The notes beneath the pieces are model-generated. The model saw only the letters and a program-made list of their open reading frames with translations, searched no databases and was not told the DNA's origin. From Kitasatospora phosalacinea (GTDB taxonomy: Bacteria > Actinomycetota > Actinomycetes > Streptomycetales > Streptomycetaceae), in NCBI RefSeq assembly GCF_000716545.1, contig NZ_JNWZ01000122.1:1-7225 (forward strand): 7,225 nt of DNA. Direction: 5' to 3'. Both the position numbers and the translations under genes were made by a program. Positions 1-6,893 of the stretch are shown one piece after another; the first letter of the stretch is position 1, and every line of letters begins with the position of its first letter.

Positions 1-75
1 CCGCACCACCGCACGCCCCTCCACCGGTCCCCACCGGCCCCGCCGAACTCCCGCCCTCCCGTCACCCGCCCGGAC

Positions 76-81
76 TACCAT
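76..81 (+). promoter_or_regulatory. Candidate -10 hexamer for a leaderless NUDIX mRNA
   Basis: The hexamer TACCAT fits the TANNNT form of actinobacterial -10 elements. It ends 7 nt before the ATG at 89, so transcription would begin at or next to the start codon. There is no purine-rich Shine-Dalgarno sequence between it and the ATG, which agrees with a leaderless transcript. No convincing -35 hexamer is visible 17-18 nt upstream, so the call is tentative. Leaderless mRNAs are common in Streptomyces. Confidence 0.35.
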
Positions 82-88
82 CGCCACC

Positions 89-640
89 ATGACGACCCCG
101 CCGTCCGCCCGCCCCGCCCCCTTCGGCCCCCACACCCACTGCCACTGGTGCGGAGCGCCCTACCCGGCCGGCACCGAGAACTGGCCGCGCACCTGCCCCG
201 GCTGCGGCGAGATCAGCTACCGCAACCCGCTCCCGGTCACCGTCGCCCTGCTCCCGGTCCACCACCCCGACGGCGACACCCGGCTGACCGTCATCCGCCG
301 CACCATCGAACCCGGCCACGGCCTGCTCGCCCTGCCCGGCGGCTACGTCGACTACGGCGAGAGCTGGCAGCAGGCCGCCGTCCGCGAACTGCGCGAGGAG
401 ACCGGCATCCTGGCCGACCCCGCCGACGCCCGCCTGGTCGCCACCGACTCCGACACCCTCGGCGGCTTCCTCTGCCTGTTCGCCCTCCTCCCCGCCCGCG
501 ACCTGGCCGACCTGCCGCCCTCCGTCCCCACCGACGAGACCGAGGGCTGGCAACTCGCCACCGCCGACACCCCGCTCGCCTTCCCCTTCCACACCCGGGT
601 CGCCCGCGCCTGGTTCGACGGCGAGTACCTGCGCCTCTGA
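89..640 (+). CDS. Zinc-ribbon NUDIX hydrolase
   Basis: This 183-residue protein should cleave a nucleoside diphosphate linked to another group, using Mg2+, in the cytoplasm. It has a complete NUDIX box at residues 85-107: Gly85, five residues, Glu91, seven residues, then Arg99-Glu-Leu-Arg-Glu-Glu-Thr-Gly-Ile107. Glu103 and Glu104 are the expected metal ligands. An N-terminal zinc ribbon has Cys18/Cys21 (CHWC) and Cys36/Cys39 (CPGC). A zinc ribbon before a NUDIX fold also occurs in NADH pyrophosphatase (NudC), but the SQPWPFPxS motif that follows the box in NudC is absent, so I do not call it NudC. The substrate cannot be told from sequence. The ATG at 89 lacks a Shine-Dalgarno sequence and may be leaderless. 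The gene converges on the oxidoreductase downstream, 42 bp away, so the two are not co-transcribed. Family assignment is secure; function is general only. Confidence 0.93.
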   Translation: MTTPPSARPAPFGPHTHCHWCGAPYPAGTENWPRTCPGCGEISYRNPLPVTVALLPVHHPDGDTRLTVIRRTIEPGHGLLALPGGYVDYGESWQQAAVRELREETGILADPADARLVATDSDTLGGFLCLFALLPARDLADLPPSVPTDETEGWQLATADTPLAFPFHTRVARAWFDGEYLRL

Positions 641-655
641 CCGGCGGACGGCCCC

Positions 656-683
656 GGCGGGACGGCCCCGCACCCGTCCCGCC
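656..683. terminator. Bidirectional hairpin terminator between the NUDIX and oxidoreductase genes
   Basis: The arm GGCGGGACGG at 656-665 and its exact complement at 674-683 form a perfect 10-bp GC-rich stem around an 8-nt loop. The hairpin fills the short gap between two convergent genes and touches the last base of the oxidoreductase stop codon (683-685 on the minus strand). No U-tract follows on either strand, which is usual for Streptomyces terminators. Confidence 0.75.
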
Positions 684-2251
684 TACCGCCCCAGCACCGC
701 CATCGCCGCGTTGTGCCCCGGGATCCCGCTCACCCCGCCCCCGCGCACCGCCCCGGCCCCGCACACCAGCACCCGCGGCCGCCCGGTCCCCACCCCCCAC
801 CGCCCGACGTCCGCCGGGTCCCCCTCGTGGAACGGGAACGCCAGGTCCCGGTGGAAGATGTTCCCGCCCGGCAGTCGCAGGTCCGCCTCCAGGTCCAGCG
901 GCCCGCGCACCTCCAGGCACGGCCGCCCCTGCGCGTCCACCGCCAGGCAGTCCGCCAACGGCTCCGCCAGCACCCCGTCCAACGCCGCCAGCACCCCCGC
1001 CAGCGCCGCCTCCCGCACCCCCTCCGGGTCCCCGGCGAACAGCCGCGCCGGCACCTGCAGCCCGAACAGCGTCAGCGTCTGCGCCCCCGCCGGCACCCCG
1101 GGTCCCAGGATCGACCGGTCCGCCAGCGAGTGGCAGTAGATCTCCGACGGCGCGGGGGAGGGCAGCCGTCCCGCCACCGCCGCCCGGTACGCCCCCTCCA
1201 ACTCCCGGTACGACTCCGCGACGTGGAACGTCCCCCCGAACGCGTCCCGCACGTCCACCGCCCCGTCCCGCAGCCGCGGCAGCCGGCGCAGCAGCATGTT
1301 CACCTTCAGCTGCGCCCCCTCCGGCGCGGGCCCCTCGCCGCCGCCCCCGCCCAGCAGCCGCTCCAGCTCCACCGGCGCCGCGTTGCACAGCACCCAGCGC
1401 GCCCCCACCCGCCGCTGGACCCCGTCCGCGTCCAGGTAGCCGACCTCGGCCGGCCCCGCCGCGCCCCCCGGATCGACCGCCACCACCTCGCACCCCGTCC
1501 GCAGCTCCGCCCCGCCCGCCAGCGCCGCCTCCGCCAGCGCCCCGGTCACCGCCCCCATCCCGCCCACCGGCACGTCCCAGTCGCCCGTCCCGCCGCCCAC
1601 CACGTGGTACAGGAAGCACCGGTTCTGCCGCAGCGAGGGATCGTGCGCGTGCGAGAACGTCCCGATCAGCGCGTCCGTCAGCACCACCCCCCGCACCACG
1701 TCGTCCGCGAACCGCCGCTCCAGCGCCTCGCCCAACGGCCGCTCGAACAGCTCCGCCCACGCCACCGGATCGTCCACCCGCGCCCGCAGCTCCGCCCGCG
1801 ACGGCAGCGGCTCCGTCAACGACGGGAACACCCGCTCCGCGACCCGCCCGGTCATCCCGTAGAACTCCCGCCACGCCGCGAACTCCCGCTCTCCACGCGT
1901 CAGTTCACGGAACGACTCGGCCGTCCGCCGCTCGTCCCCGCCGTCCACCAGCAACCCCCCGACCCGCCCGTCCCGCTCCCACGGCGTGTACGAGGAGATC
2001 CGCCGTCGCCGCAACTCCACCCGCACCCCCAGCTCCGCCAGGATCCGCCGCGGCAGCAGGCTCACCAGGTACGAGTACCGCGACAGCCGCGCGTCCACCC
2101 CCGCGAACGCCCGCTCCGACACCGCCGCCCCGCCCACGTGCCCCAGCCGCTCCAGCACCAGCACCCGCAGCCCGGCCCGCCCCAGGTACCCGGCCGCCAC
2201 CAGCCCGTTGTGCCCGCCGCCCACGATCACCACGTCATAAGCCACCGTCAT
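683..2251 (-). CDS. FAD-dependent oxidoreductase, phytoene desaturase / PYROXD2-like family
   Basis: This 522-residue flavoprotein belongs to the amine-oxidase-like superfamily that includes carotenoid desaturases and PYROXD2-like proteins. The N-terminus has a Rossmann dinucleotide fold: a beta strand, then Gly11-x-Gly13-x-x-Gly16 at residues 7-16, followed by the acidic end of the second strand at LVLER (31-35) and the Gly40-Gly41 motif. The family's central segment appears as WDVPVGGMGAVTGAL at 225-239. The C-terminal FAD-binding segment is at about 496-520 (CGAGAVRGGGVSGIPGHNAA). Length is normal for the family and no break is visible. The ATG at 2251 is the first possible start because an in-frame TAG lies 12 nt upstream (2261-2263, minus strand). 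No crt genes flank it, so a role in carotenoid synthesis is not supported; the substrate is unknown. It is divergent from the acetoacetyl-CoA synthetase gene. Confidence 0.9.
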   Translation of the reverse strand: MTVAYDVVIVGGGHNGLVAAGYLGRAGLRVLVLERLGHVGGAAVSERAFAGVDARLSRYSYLVSLLPRRILAELGVRVELRRRRISSYTPWERDGRVGGLLVDGGDERRTAESFRELTRGEREFAAWREFYGMTGRVAERVFPSLTEPLPSRAELRARVDDPVAWAELFERPLGEALERRFADDVVRGVVLTDALIGTFSHAHDPSLRQNRCFLYHVVGGGTGDWDVPVGGMGAVTGALAEAALAGGAELRTGCEVVAVDPGGAAGPAEVGYLDADGVQRRVGARWVLCNAAPVELERLLGGGGGEGPAPEGAQLKVNMLLRRLPRLRDGAVDVRDAFGGTFHVAESYRELEGAYRAAVAGRLPSPAPSEIYCHSLADRSILGPGVPAGAQTLTLFGLQVPARLFAGDPEGVREAALAGVLAALDGVLAEPLADCLAVDAQGRPCLEVRGPLDLEADLRLPGGNIFHRDLAFPFHEGDPADVGRWGVGTGRPRVLVCGAGAVRGGGVSGIPGHNAAMAVLGR

Positions 2252-2305
2252 CCCGCCGGTCTACCACCTCCCACCCGCCCCCACCAGCACCCCGCCCGCG
2301 CGACC

Positions 2306-2335
2306 CTGGACCCCCGGACGATCACGTGGCATGGT
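2306..2335 (+). promoter_or_regulatory. Weak candidate promoter for acetoacetyl-CoA synthetase
   Basis: CTGGAC (2306-2311) and CATGGT (2330-2335) are separated by 18 nt and loosely resemble housekeeping -35 and -10 elements. Transcription would start near 2342, giving a leader of about 64 nt. Both hexamers depart from consensus. This is the best pair I see in the 154-bp divergent gap, but it is weak. Confidence 0.25.
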
Positions 2336-2393
2336 CAGCAGCGTCAGCACCCACGGGCGGCCCGCCACGAGCCCGGCCGCCCCCACCCGGCCT

Positions 2394-2397
2394 GGAG
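2394..2397 (+). promoter_or_regulatory. Ribosome binding site that fixes the GTG start of acetoacetyl-CoA synthetase
   Basis: GGAG sits 8 nt before the GTG at 2406. The in-frame ATG 75 nt further upstream (2331) has no such site and would add a low-complexity, Pro/Thr-rich tail of 25 residues that is not expected in the family. The GTG is therefore preferred. Confidence 0.75.
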
Positions 2398-2405
2398 ACC
2401 ACCAC

Positions 2406-4454
2406 GTGAGCACCCCTCCGACCCCCCAGGACCAGCGGCCCCCGCACCCCGAGCCGCTCTGGCGCCCCGACCCCGCCCGCGCCGCCGCCAGCCGCCTGGT
2501 CGCCTTCCAGCGCTGGGCCGCCGAACACCACGGCGCCCCCGCCGCCCCGCTCGCACCGGTCACCACCGACGCCGAGGCCGCCACCCGCTACGCCGACCTC
2601 CACCGCTGGTCCACCGAGGACCTCAGCCGCTTCTGGACGGCCGTCACCGAGTACTTCGACGTCCGCTTCCACACCCCGCCCACCGCCGTCCTCGCCGAAC
2701 CCGCCACCATGCCCGGCGCGAAGTGGTTCCCCGGCGCCACCCTCAACTACGCCGAACACGCCCTGCGCGCCGCCGAGGACCCGGCCAACGCCGACCGCCC
2801 CGCCATCCTCCACCTGGACGAGCGCAGCACCGGACCGGCCGCCACCACCTGGTCCGAACTGCGCCGCCAGGTCGGCTCGCTGGCCGCCGCCCTGCGCGCC
2901 CACGGCGTCCGCCCCGGCGACCGGGTCAGCGCCTACCTGCCCAACGTCCCGCAGGCCGCCGTCGCCCTCCTCGCCACCGCCGCCGTCGGCGCCACCTGGA
3001 CCAGCTGCGCCCCCGACTTCGGCGCCCGCAGCGTCCTCGACCGCCTCCAGCAGATCGAACCCACCGTGCTGTTCGCCGTCGACGGCTACCACTACGGCGG
3101 CAAGGACCACGACCGCACCGGGGTCGTCGCCGAACTCCGCCGCGAACTCCCCACCCTGAACACCGTCGTCCACGTCCCCCTGCTCGGCACCCCCGCCCCC
3201 GAAGGCGCCCTGCTCTTCGACGACCTGGTCTCCGCCGACACCGAACCCGTCTTCGAACCGGTCCCCTTCGACCACCCGCTCTGGGTGCTCTACTCCTCCG
3301 GCACCACCGGCCTCCCCAAGGCCATCGTGCAGAGCCAGGGCGGCATCCTGGTCGAACACCTCAAGCAGGCCGCCCTCCACCTCGACCTCGGCCCCGACGA
3401 CCGCTTCCTCTGGTACACCAGCACCGGCTGGATGATGTGGAACTTCCTGCTGGCCGGCCTGCTCACCGGCACCACGATCGTCACCTACGACGGCAGCCCC
3501 GGACACCCCGACACCGGCGCCCTCTGGTCCGTCGCCGCCCGCACCCGCGCCACCGTCCTCGGCACCTCCGCCGCCTACGTCATCGCCAGCCGCAAGGCCG
3601 ACCTCCACCCCGGCCGCGACCTCGACCTCTCCGCCGTCCGCTGCCTCGGCACCACCGGCTCCCCGCTCCCGCCCGACGGCTTCCAGTGGATCTACGACGA
3701 GGTCGGGTCCGACCTATGGCTGGCCTCCGTCAGCGGCGGCACCGACGTCTGCTCCTGCTTCGTCGGCGGCGTCCCGACCCTCCCCGTCCACCTCGGCGAG
3801 ATCCAGGCCCCCTGCCTCGGCGCCGCCGTCGAGTCCTGGGACACCGACGGCCGCCCGCACACCGACACCGTCGGCGAACTCGTCGTCACCAAGCCCCTTC
3901 CGTCCATGCCCACCGGCTTCTGGAACGACCCGGACGGCCACCGCTACCACGACAGCTACTTCGACACCTACCCCGGCACCTGGCGCCACGGCGACTGGAT
4001 CACCGCCACCGGCCGCGGCACCGTCGTCATCCACGGCCGCTCCGACTCCACCCTCAACCGCCAGGGCGTCCGGATGGGCTCCGCCGACATCTACGAGGTG
4101 GTCGAACGCCTCCCCGAGATCGCCGAATCCCTGGTCATCGGCCTGGAAGAGCCCGACGGCGGCTACTGGATGCCGCTGTTCGTCGTCCTCACCCCCGGCG
4201 CCGAACTCGACGAGGACCTCACCGCCCGCATCCGCACCTCGCTGCGCACCGAACTCTCCCCGCGCCACGTCCCCGACGAGGTGATCACCGTCCAGGGCCT
4301 CCCGCACACCCTCACCGGCAAGCGCCTCGAAGTCCCCGTCAAGCGCCTGCTCGGCGGCACCCCCCTCACCCGGGCCGTCAACCCCGGCTCCGTCGACAAC
4401 CTCGACCACCTGCGCTTCTTCGAACAGCTCGCCACCACCCGCAAGCAGCCCTGA
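2406..4454 (+). CDS. aacS: Acetoacetyl-CoA synthetase (acetoacetate--CoA ligase)
   Basis: This 682-residue cytoplasmic enzyme converts acetoacetate, ATP and CoA to acetoacetyl-CoA, AMP and pyrophosphate, and so salvages ketone bodies for acyl-CoA metabolism. It is an ANL-superfamily adenylate former. An ACAS-type N-terminal domain carries the family-typical PGAKWFPGATLNYAEH. The P-loop-like motif YSSGTTGLPK starts at Tyr296. GWMMWN is typical of acetoacetyl- and acetyl-CoA synthetases. SGGTDVCSCF starts at Ser443. The hinge motif GRSDSTLNRQGVRMGSADIY starts at Gly544. The C-terminal catalytic lysine is Lys639 in LTGKRLEVP; this lysine is a known acylation switch in related enzymes. The protein is slightly longer than the usual 650 or so residues, mainly near the N-terminus. 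SGGTDVCSCF and the LNRQGVRMG form separate it from acetyl-CoA synthetase. The gene appears monocistronic, divergent from the oxidoreductase and convergent with ptsI. Confidence 0.93.
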   Translation: MSTPPTPQDQRPPHPEPLWRPDPARAAASRLVAFQRWAAEHHGAPAAPLAPVTTDAEAATRYADLHRWSTEDLSRFWTAVTEYFDVRFHTPPTAVLAEPATMPGAKWFPGATLNYAEHALRAAEDPANADRPAILHLDERSTGPAATTWSELRRQVGSLAAALRAHGVRPGDRVSAYLPNVPQAAVALLATAAVGATWTSCAPDFGARSVLDRLQQIEPTVLFAVDGYHYGGKDHDRTGVVAELRRELPTLNTVVHVPLLGTPAPEGALLFDDLVSADTEPVFEPVPFDHPLWVLYSSGTTGLPKAIVQSQGGILVEHLKQAALHLDLGPDDRFLWYTSTGWMMWNFLLAGLLTGTTIVTYDGSPGHPDTGALWSVAARTRATVLGTSAAYVIASRKADLHPGRDLDLSAVRCLGTTGSPLPPDGFQWIYDEVGSDLWLASVSGGTDVCSCFVGGVPTLPVHLGEIQAPCLGAAVESWDTDGRPHTDTVGELVVTKPLPSMPTGFWNDPDGHRYHDSYFDTYPGTWRHGDWITATGRGTVVIHGRSDSTLNRQGVRMGSADIYEVVERLPEIAESLVIGLEEPDGGYWMPLFVVLTPGAELDEDLTARIRTSLRTELSPRHVPDEVITVQGLPHTLTGKRLEVPVKRLLGGTPLTRAVNPGSVDNLDHLRFFEQLATTRKQP

Positions 4455-4479
4455 CCGCACCGGCCGGAAAAGACCCCGA

Positions 4480-4515
4480 GGGGCCGCCGCCACCCCCCAC
4501 GGTGGCAGCGACCCC
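4480..4515. terminator. Bidirectional hairpin terminator between acetoacetyl-CoA synthetase and ptsI
   Basis: A 15-position stem pairs 4480-4494 with 4501-4515 around the 6-nt loop CCCCAC. Its parts are GGGG/CCCC, CGC/GCG and GCCACC/GGTGGC, separated by two C-A mismatches. It fills most of the 77-bp gap between the convergent genes and can serve both. There is no U-tract. Confidence 0.75.
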
Positions 4516-4531
4516 CCGGGAGACCGCCCCC

Positions 4532-6202
4532 CTACCGGCCGGACAGCACCCGCGCCGCCGCCTCCCGCGCCTCCTCGGCCGTGTCCGCCGCCCGCGCCGC
4601 CTCCGCCGCCCGCTGGCACTGCGCCAACGTCGCCCGCCCCAACTCCGCCCGCACGTAAGGGATCGACGCCGCCCCCATCGACAGGCTGGTCACCCCCAGC
4701 CCCGTCAGCACGCACGCCAGCAGCGGGTCCGCCGCCGCCTCCCCGCACACCCCGCAGCTCTTCCCGGCCGCCTTCGCCGCCTCCGCCGCCGCCGCGATCA
4801 GGTCCAGCAGCGCCGGCTGCCACGGATCCTGCAACCGCGCCAACGACCCCGCCTGCCGGTCCGCCGCGAACGCGTACTGCGCCAGGTCGTTCGTCCCCAG
4901 CGACAGGAACTCCACCTCCCGCAGGACCGCCGCCGCCCGCAGCGCCGCCGACGGAATCTCCACCATCGCCCCGTACTTCGCGTCCAGCCCCACCTCCCGG
5001 CAGGCCGCCGCGAACGCCCGCGCGTCCACCCCGTCCGCCACCATCGGCGCCATCACCTCCAAGCGCACCGTCAACCCCTCCGCCGCCCGCGCCAACGCCC
5101 GCAACTGCGACCGCAGCACCTCCGGGTGCTCCAGCAGCGTCCGCAGCCCCCGCACCCCCAGCGCCGGATTCGGCTCGTCCCCGGGCGTCAGGAACTCCAA
5201 CGGCTTGTCCGCCCCCGCGTCCAGCACCCGCACCACCACCCGGGCCCCCGGAAACGCCTCCAGCACCTTCCGGTACGCCTCGACCTGCTTGTCCTCGCTC
5301 GGCGCCCGCGCCGAATCGTCCAGGAACAGGAACTCCGTCCGGAACAGCCCGACGCCCTCCGCCCCGTTCTCCAACGCCGCCGCCACGTCCCCCGGACCAC
5401 CCACGTTCGCCAGCAACGGCACCATGAACCCGTCCGAGGTCCGCCCCGGCCCGGTCGAAGCCGCCAGCGCCGCCCTCCGCTCCGCCGCCTGCCGGCGCAA
5501 CTCCTCCTGCCGCTCCGCCGCCGGCTCCACCAACACCTCGCCCGACGACCCGTCGACCGCCACCACCACCCCCTCCGCCAACCCCGTCGCCCCCGCCAGC
5601 GCCACCACCGCCGGCACCCCCATCGCCCGCGCCAGGATCGCGCTGTGCGAAGTCGGCCCGCCCTCCTCCGTCACGAACCCCAGCACCAGCGACGGATCCA
5701 GCAGCGCCGTGTCCGCCGGCGCCAGGTCCCGCGCCAACAGCACGTACGGCTCGTCACTGTCCGGCACCCCTGGCATCGGCACCCCCAACAGCCGCGCCAC
5801 GATCCGGTTCCGCACGTCGTCCAGGTCCGCCACCCGCCCGGCCAGGTACTCACCCGCCGCCGCCAGCAACTCCCGGTACGCCGCGAACGCGTCGTACACC
5901 CCGCGCTCCGCACTGCTCCCCGCTTCGATCCGCCGGTTCACGTCCGCCAGCAGCTCCGGGTCCTGCGCCATCAGCGCCTGCGCCTCCAGCACCGCCTGCG
6001 CCTCACCACCGGCCAGGTTCCCGCGCGCGGTCAGGTCCGCCGCCACCGCGTCCACCGCGGCCCGCGCCCGGGCCTGCTCCCGGGGCACCTCCTCGGCCGA
6101 CACCTGGGTCACCGGCGGCTCCAGCACCGCCGTCCCCATGTGCCGCACCTGCCCGATGGCGACCCCGTGGCTGACCCCCACGCCCCGCAGCGTCCGCTCC
6201 AT
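4532..6202 (-). CDS. ptsI: PTS enzyme I (phosphoenolpyruvate-protein phosphotransferase)
   Basis: This 556-residue cytoplasmic enzyme starts the sugar phosphotransferase chain: it takes phosphate from phosphoenolpyruvate onto a histidine and hands it to HPr. The N-terminal HPr-binding and phosphohistidine domains include GGPTSHSAILAR at 181-192, with His186 as the phosphorylated residue (His189 in E. coli). The C-terminal PEP-binding barrel contains GLFRTEFLF (285-293), PNPALGVRG (345-352), MVEIPSA with Glu415, and LGTNDLAQY with Asp439; the last two are expected Mg2+ ligands. The catalytic cysteine is Cys486 in CGVCGEAAAD (Cys502 in E. coli). Nothing essential is missing and length is near the E. 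coli 575. The ATG at 6202 follows crr by 39 nt, so the two probably form one operon. HPr is not encoded here; in streptomycetes ptsH lies elsewhere. Confidence 0.96.
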   Translation of the reverse strand: MERTLRGVGVSHGVAIGQVRHMGTAVLEPPVTQVSAEEVPREQARARAAVDAVAADLTARGNLAGGEAQAVLEAQALMAQDPELLADVNRRIEAGSSAERGVYDAFAAYRELLAAAGEYLAGRVADLDDVRNRIVARLLGVPMPGVPDSDEPYVLLARDLAPADTALLDPSLVLGFVTEEGGPTSHSAILARAMGVPAVVALAGATGLAEGVVVAVDGSSGEVLVEPAAERQEELRRQAAERRAALAASTGPGRTSDGFMVPLLANVGGPGDVAAALENGAEGVGLFRTEFLFLDDSARAPSEDKQVEAYRKVLEAFPGARVVVRVLDAGADKPLEFLTPGDEPNPALGVRGLRTLLEHPEVLRSQLRALARAAEGLTVRLEVMAPMVADGVDARAFAAACREVGLDAKYGAMVEIPSAALRAAAVLREVEFLSLGTNDLAQYAFAADRQAGSLARLQDPWQPALLDLIAAAAEAAKAAGKSCGVCGEAAADPLLACVLTGLGVTSLSMGAASIPYVRAELGRATLAQCQRAAEAARAADTAEEAREAAARVLSGR

Positions 6203-6211
6203 GGTCCGAAA

Positions 6212-6218
6212 CCCCTTC
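6212..6218 (-). promoter_or_regulatory. Ribosome binding site of ptsI
   Basis: On the minus strand this reads GAAGGGG, 9 nt before the ATG at 6202. It supports that start and indicates independent translation of ptsI within a crr-ptsI transcript. Confidence 0.65.
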
Positions 6219-6220
6219 GC

Positions 6221-6246
6221 CGTCAGTCGCCGTAAGTTCCGTCAGT
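6221..6246. repeat. Three tandem CGT(C/A)AGT heptamers in the crr-ptsI gap
   Basis: CGTCAGT occurs at 6221-6227 and 6240-6246, with the one-base variant CGTAAGT at 6231-6237 between them. Start-to-start spacings are 10 and 9 nt. The rightmost copy overlaps the crr stop codon (6242-6244). The role is unknown and chance is possible, but the copies take up most of the intercistronic gap. Confidence 0.45.
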
Positions 6247-6691
6247 TCCAGATGAACAGCTCGCCGCCGGCCGTGACCTCACCGGACTCCGCCACCCCGC
6301 TCAACTGCTCCGCCGACGCCTCCAGCGCCACGATCGGCGAGATCGGCGACTTCCCCGCCGCCTCCACCGCCGCCGGGTTCCACTTGACCACCGGCTGCCC
6401 CCGCCGCACCCGGTCCCCCTTGTGCACCAGCAGCTCGAAGCCCTCCCCATTGAGCTGCACCGTGTCGATCCCCAGGTGCGTCAGCACCCCGTGCCCGTTC
6501 TCGTCCATCACCACGAACGCGTGCGGGTGCATCGACACCACCTGCCCGTCCACCGGAGCCACCGCCTCGATCGGCTCCCGCAACGGATCGATCGCCGTCC
6601 CCGGCCCGACCATGGCTCCGGCGAACACCGGATCGGGAACATTGGCGAGGCCGACGGCGCGACCGGCGAGCGGCGACGTGACAGTGGTCAT
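6242..6691 (-). CDS. crr: PTS glucose-type EIIA component
   Basis: This 149-residue protein accepts phosphate from phospho-HPr and passes it to sugar-specific EIIB domains of membrane permeases; in streptomycetes it serves GlcNAc uptake. It is a complete single EIIA-Glc domain: SPLAGRAVGL at the start, IDPLREPIEAVAPVDG (34-49), His57 in MHPHAFVV, and the active-site His72 in LTHLGIDTVQLNGEGF. The two histidines are 15 residues apart, as His75 and His90 are in E. coli. It ends GGELFIWN. The frame stays open far upstream, but the ATG at 6691 has a strong GGGAGG site and begins exactly at the family's N-terminus; the longer reading would run through the operator region. It lies 39 nt before ptsI on the same strand. 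A DasR-like operator about 200 bp upstream suggests control by GlcNAc status. Confidence 0.95.
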   Translation of the reverse strand: MTTVTSPLAGRAVGLANVPDPVFAGAMVGPGTAIDPLREPIEAVAPVDGQVVSMHPHAFVVMDENGHGVLTHLGIDTVQLNGEGFELLVHKGDRVRRGQPVVKWNPAAVEAAGKSPISPIVALEASAEQLSGVAESGEVTAGGELFIWN

Positions 6692-6698
6692 GGTGGAG

Positions 6699-6704
6699 CC
6701 TCCC
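6699..6704 (-). promoter_or_regulatory. Strong ribosome binding site of crr
   Basis: GGGAGG on the minus strand lies 7 nt before the ATG at 6691. It decides the start of crr against a much longer open frame that continues upstream almost to the end of the window. Confidence 0.85.
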
Positions 6705-6745
6705 AGGTACGGAGTACATCGCGTGCGGCCGCGGGGCAGCGGCCC

Positions 6746-6774
6746 GTTGATCGACTGTCCCCAAATTACGTCAA
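6746..6774 (-). promoter_or_regulatory. crr: Weak candidate promoter for crr-ptsI
   Basis: TTGACG (6774-6769 on the minus strand) is a near-consensus -35 hexamer. The sequence 17 nt downstream, ATCAAC (6751-6746), is a poor -10. Transcription would begin near 6740, leaving a leader of about 50 nt. The -35 is good and the -10 is not, so the true start may lie elsewhere in this region. Confidence 0.3.
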
Positions 6775-6811
6775 ACCCGGACATTACATGCCGTAACGAT
6801 CGCAGGCCGCC

Positions 6812-6831
6812 CGAGTGAAGATCTCCACTCG
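6812..6831. promoter_or_regulatory. Near-perfect 20-bp palindrome, likely operator
   Basis: The arms CGAGTG (6812-6817) and CACTCG (6826-6831) flank AGATCT (6819-6824), itself a palindrome. Only the symmetric pair 6818/6825 (A and C) fails, so 18 of 20 positions obey dyad symmetry. It sits about 120 bp upstream of crr and 62 bp from the DasR-like site. The outer AGTG and CACT have the same spacing as in a DasR site, but the core differs. The binding protein is unknown. Confidence 0.6.
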
Positions 6832-6893
6832 CCCCAACAGCACCGCACACGAACCGACCGCCCCACGCCATCCCCGTCGCCCCGCCACCCTCA

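Noticed and set aside
2255..2270. A GGTCTA sequence next to the oxidoreductase start as a second DasR site
   Set aside because: Only the inner six bases match. The flanks and the second half-site disagree with the 16-bp consensus.
2331..2405. Earlier ATG start for acetoacetyl-CoA synthetase
   Set aside because: It has no ribosome site, would add a low-complexity tail, and overlaps the best promoter candidate. The GTG at 2406 has GGAG at the right distance.
2323..2408. Two CACGTG palindromes exactly 80 bp apart in the divergent gap (2323-2328 and 2403-2408)
   Set aside because: The same hexamer also occurs inside the oxidoreductase gene, and one copy here includes the GTG start codon. This looks like composition rather than regulation.
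148..2409. An open frame of 753 codons rich in Pro, Ala and Arg
   Set aside because: It is a shadow of the NUDIX gene and the antisense of the oxidoreductase, and it has no domain-like sequence.
713..6235. An open frame of 1840 codons on the plus strand
   Set aside because: It runs antisense to, or out of frame with, four well-recognised genes and is almost entirely Arg, Pro, His and Gln. That is the expected product of stop-free shadow frames in very GC-rich DNA.
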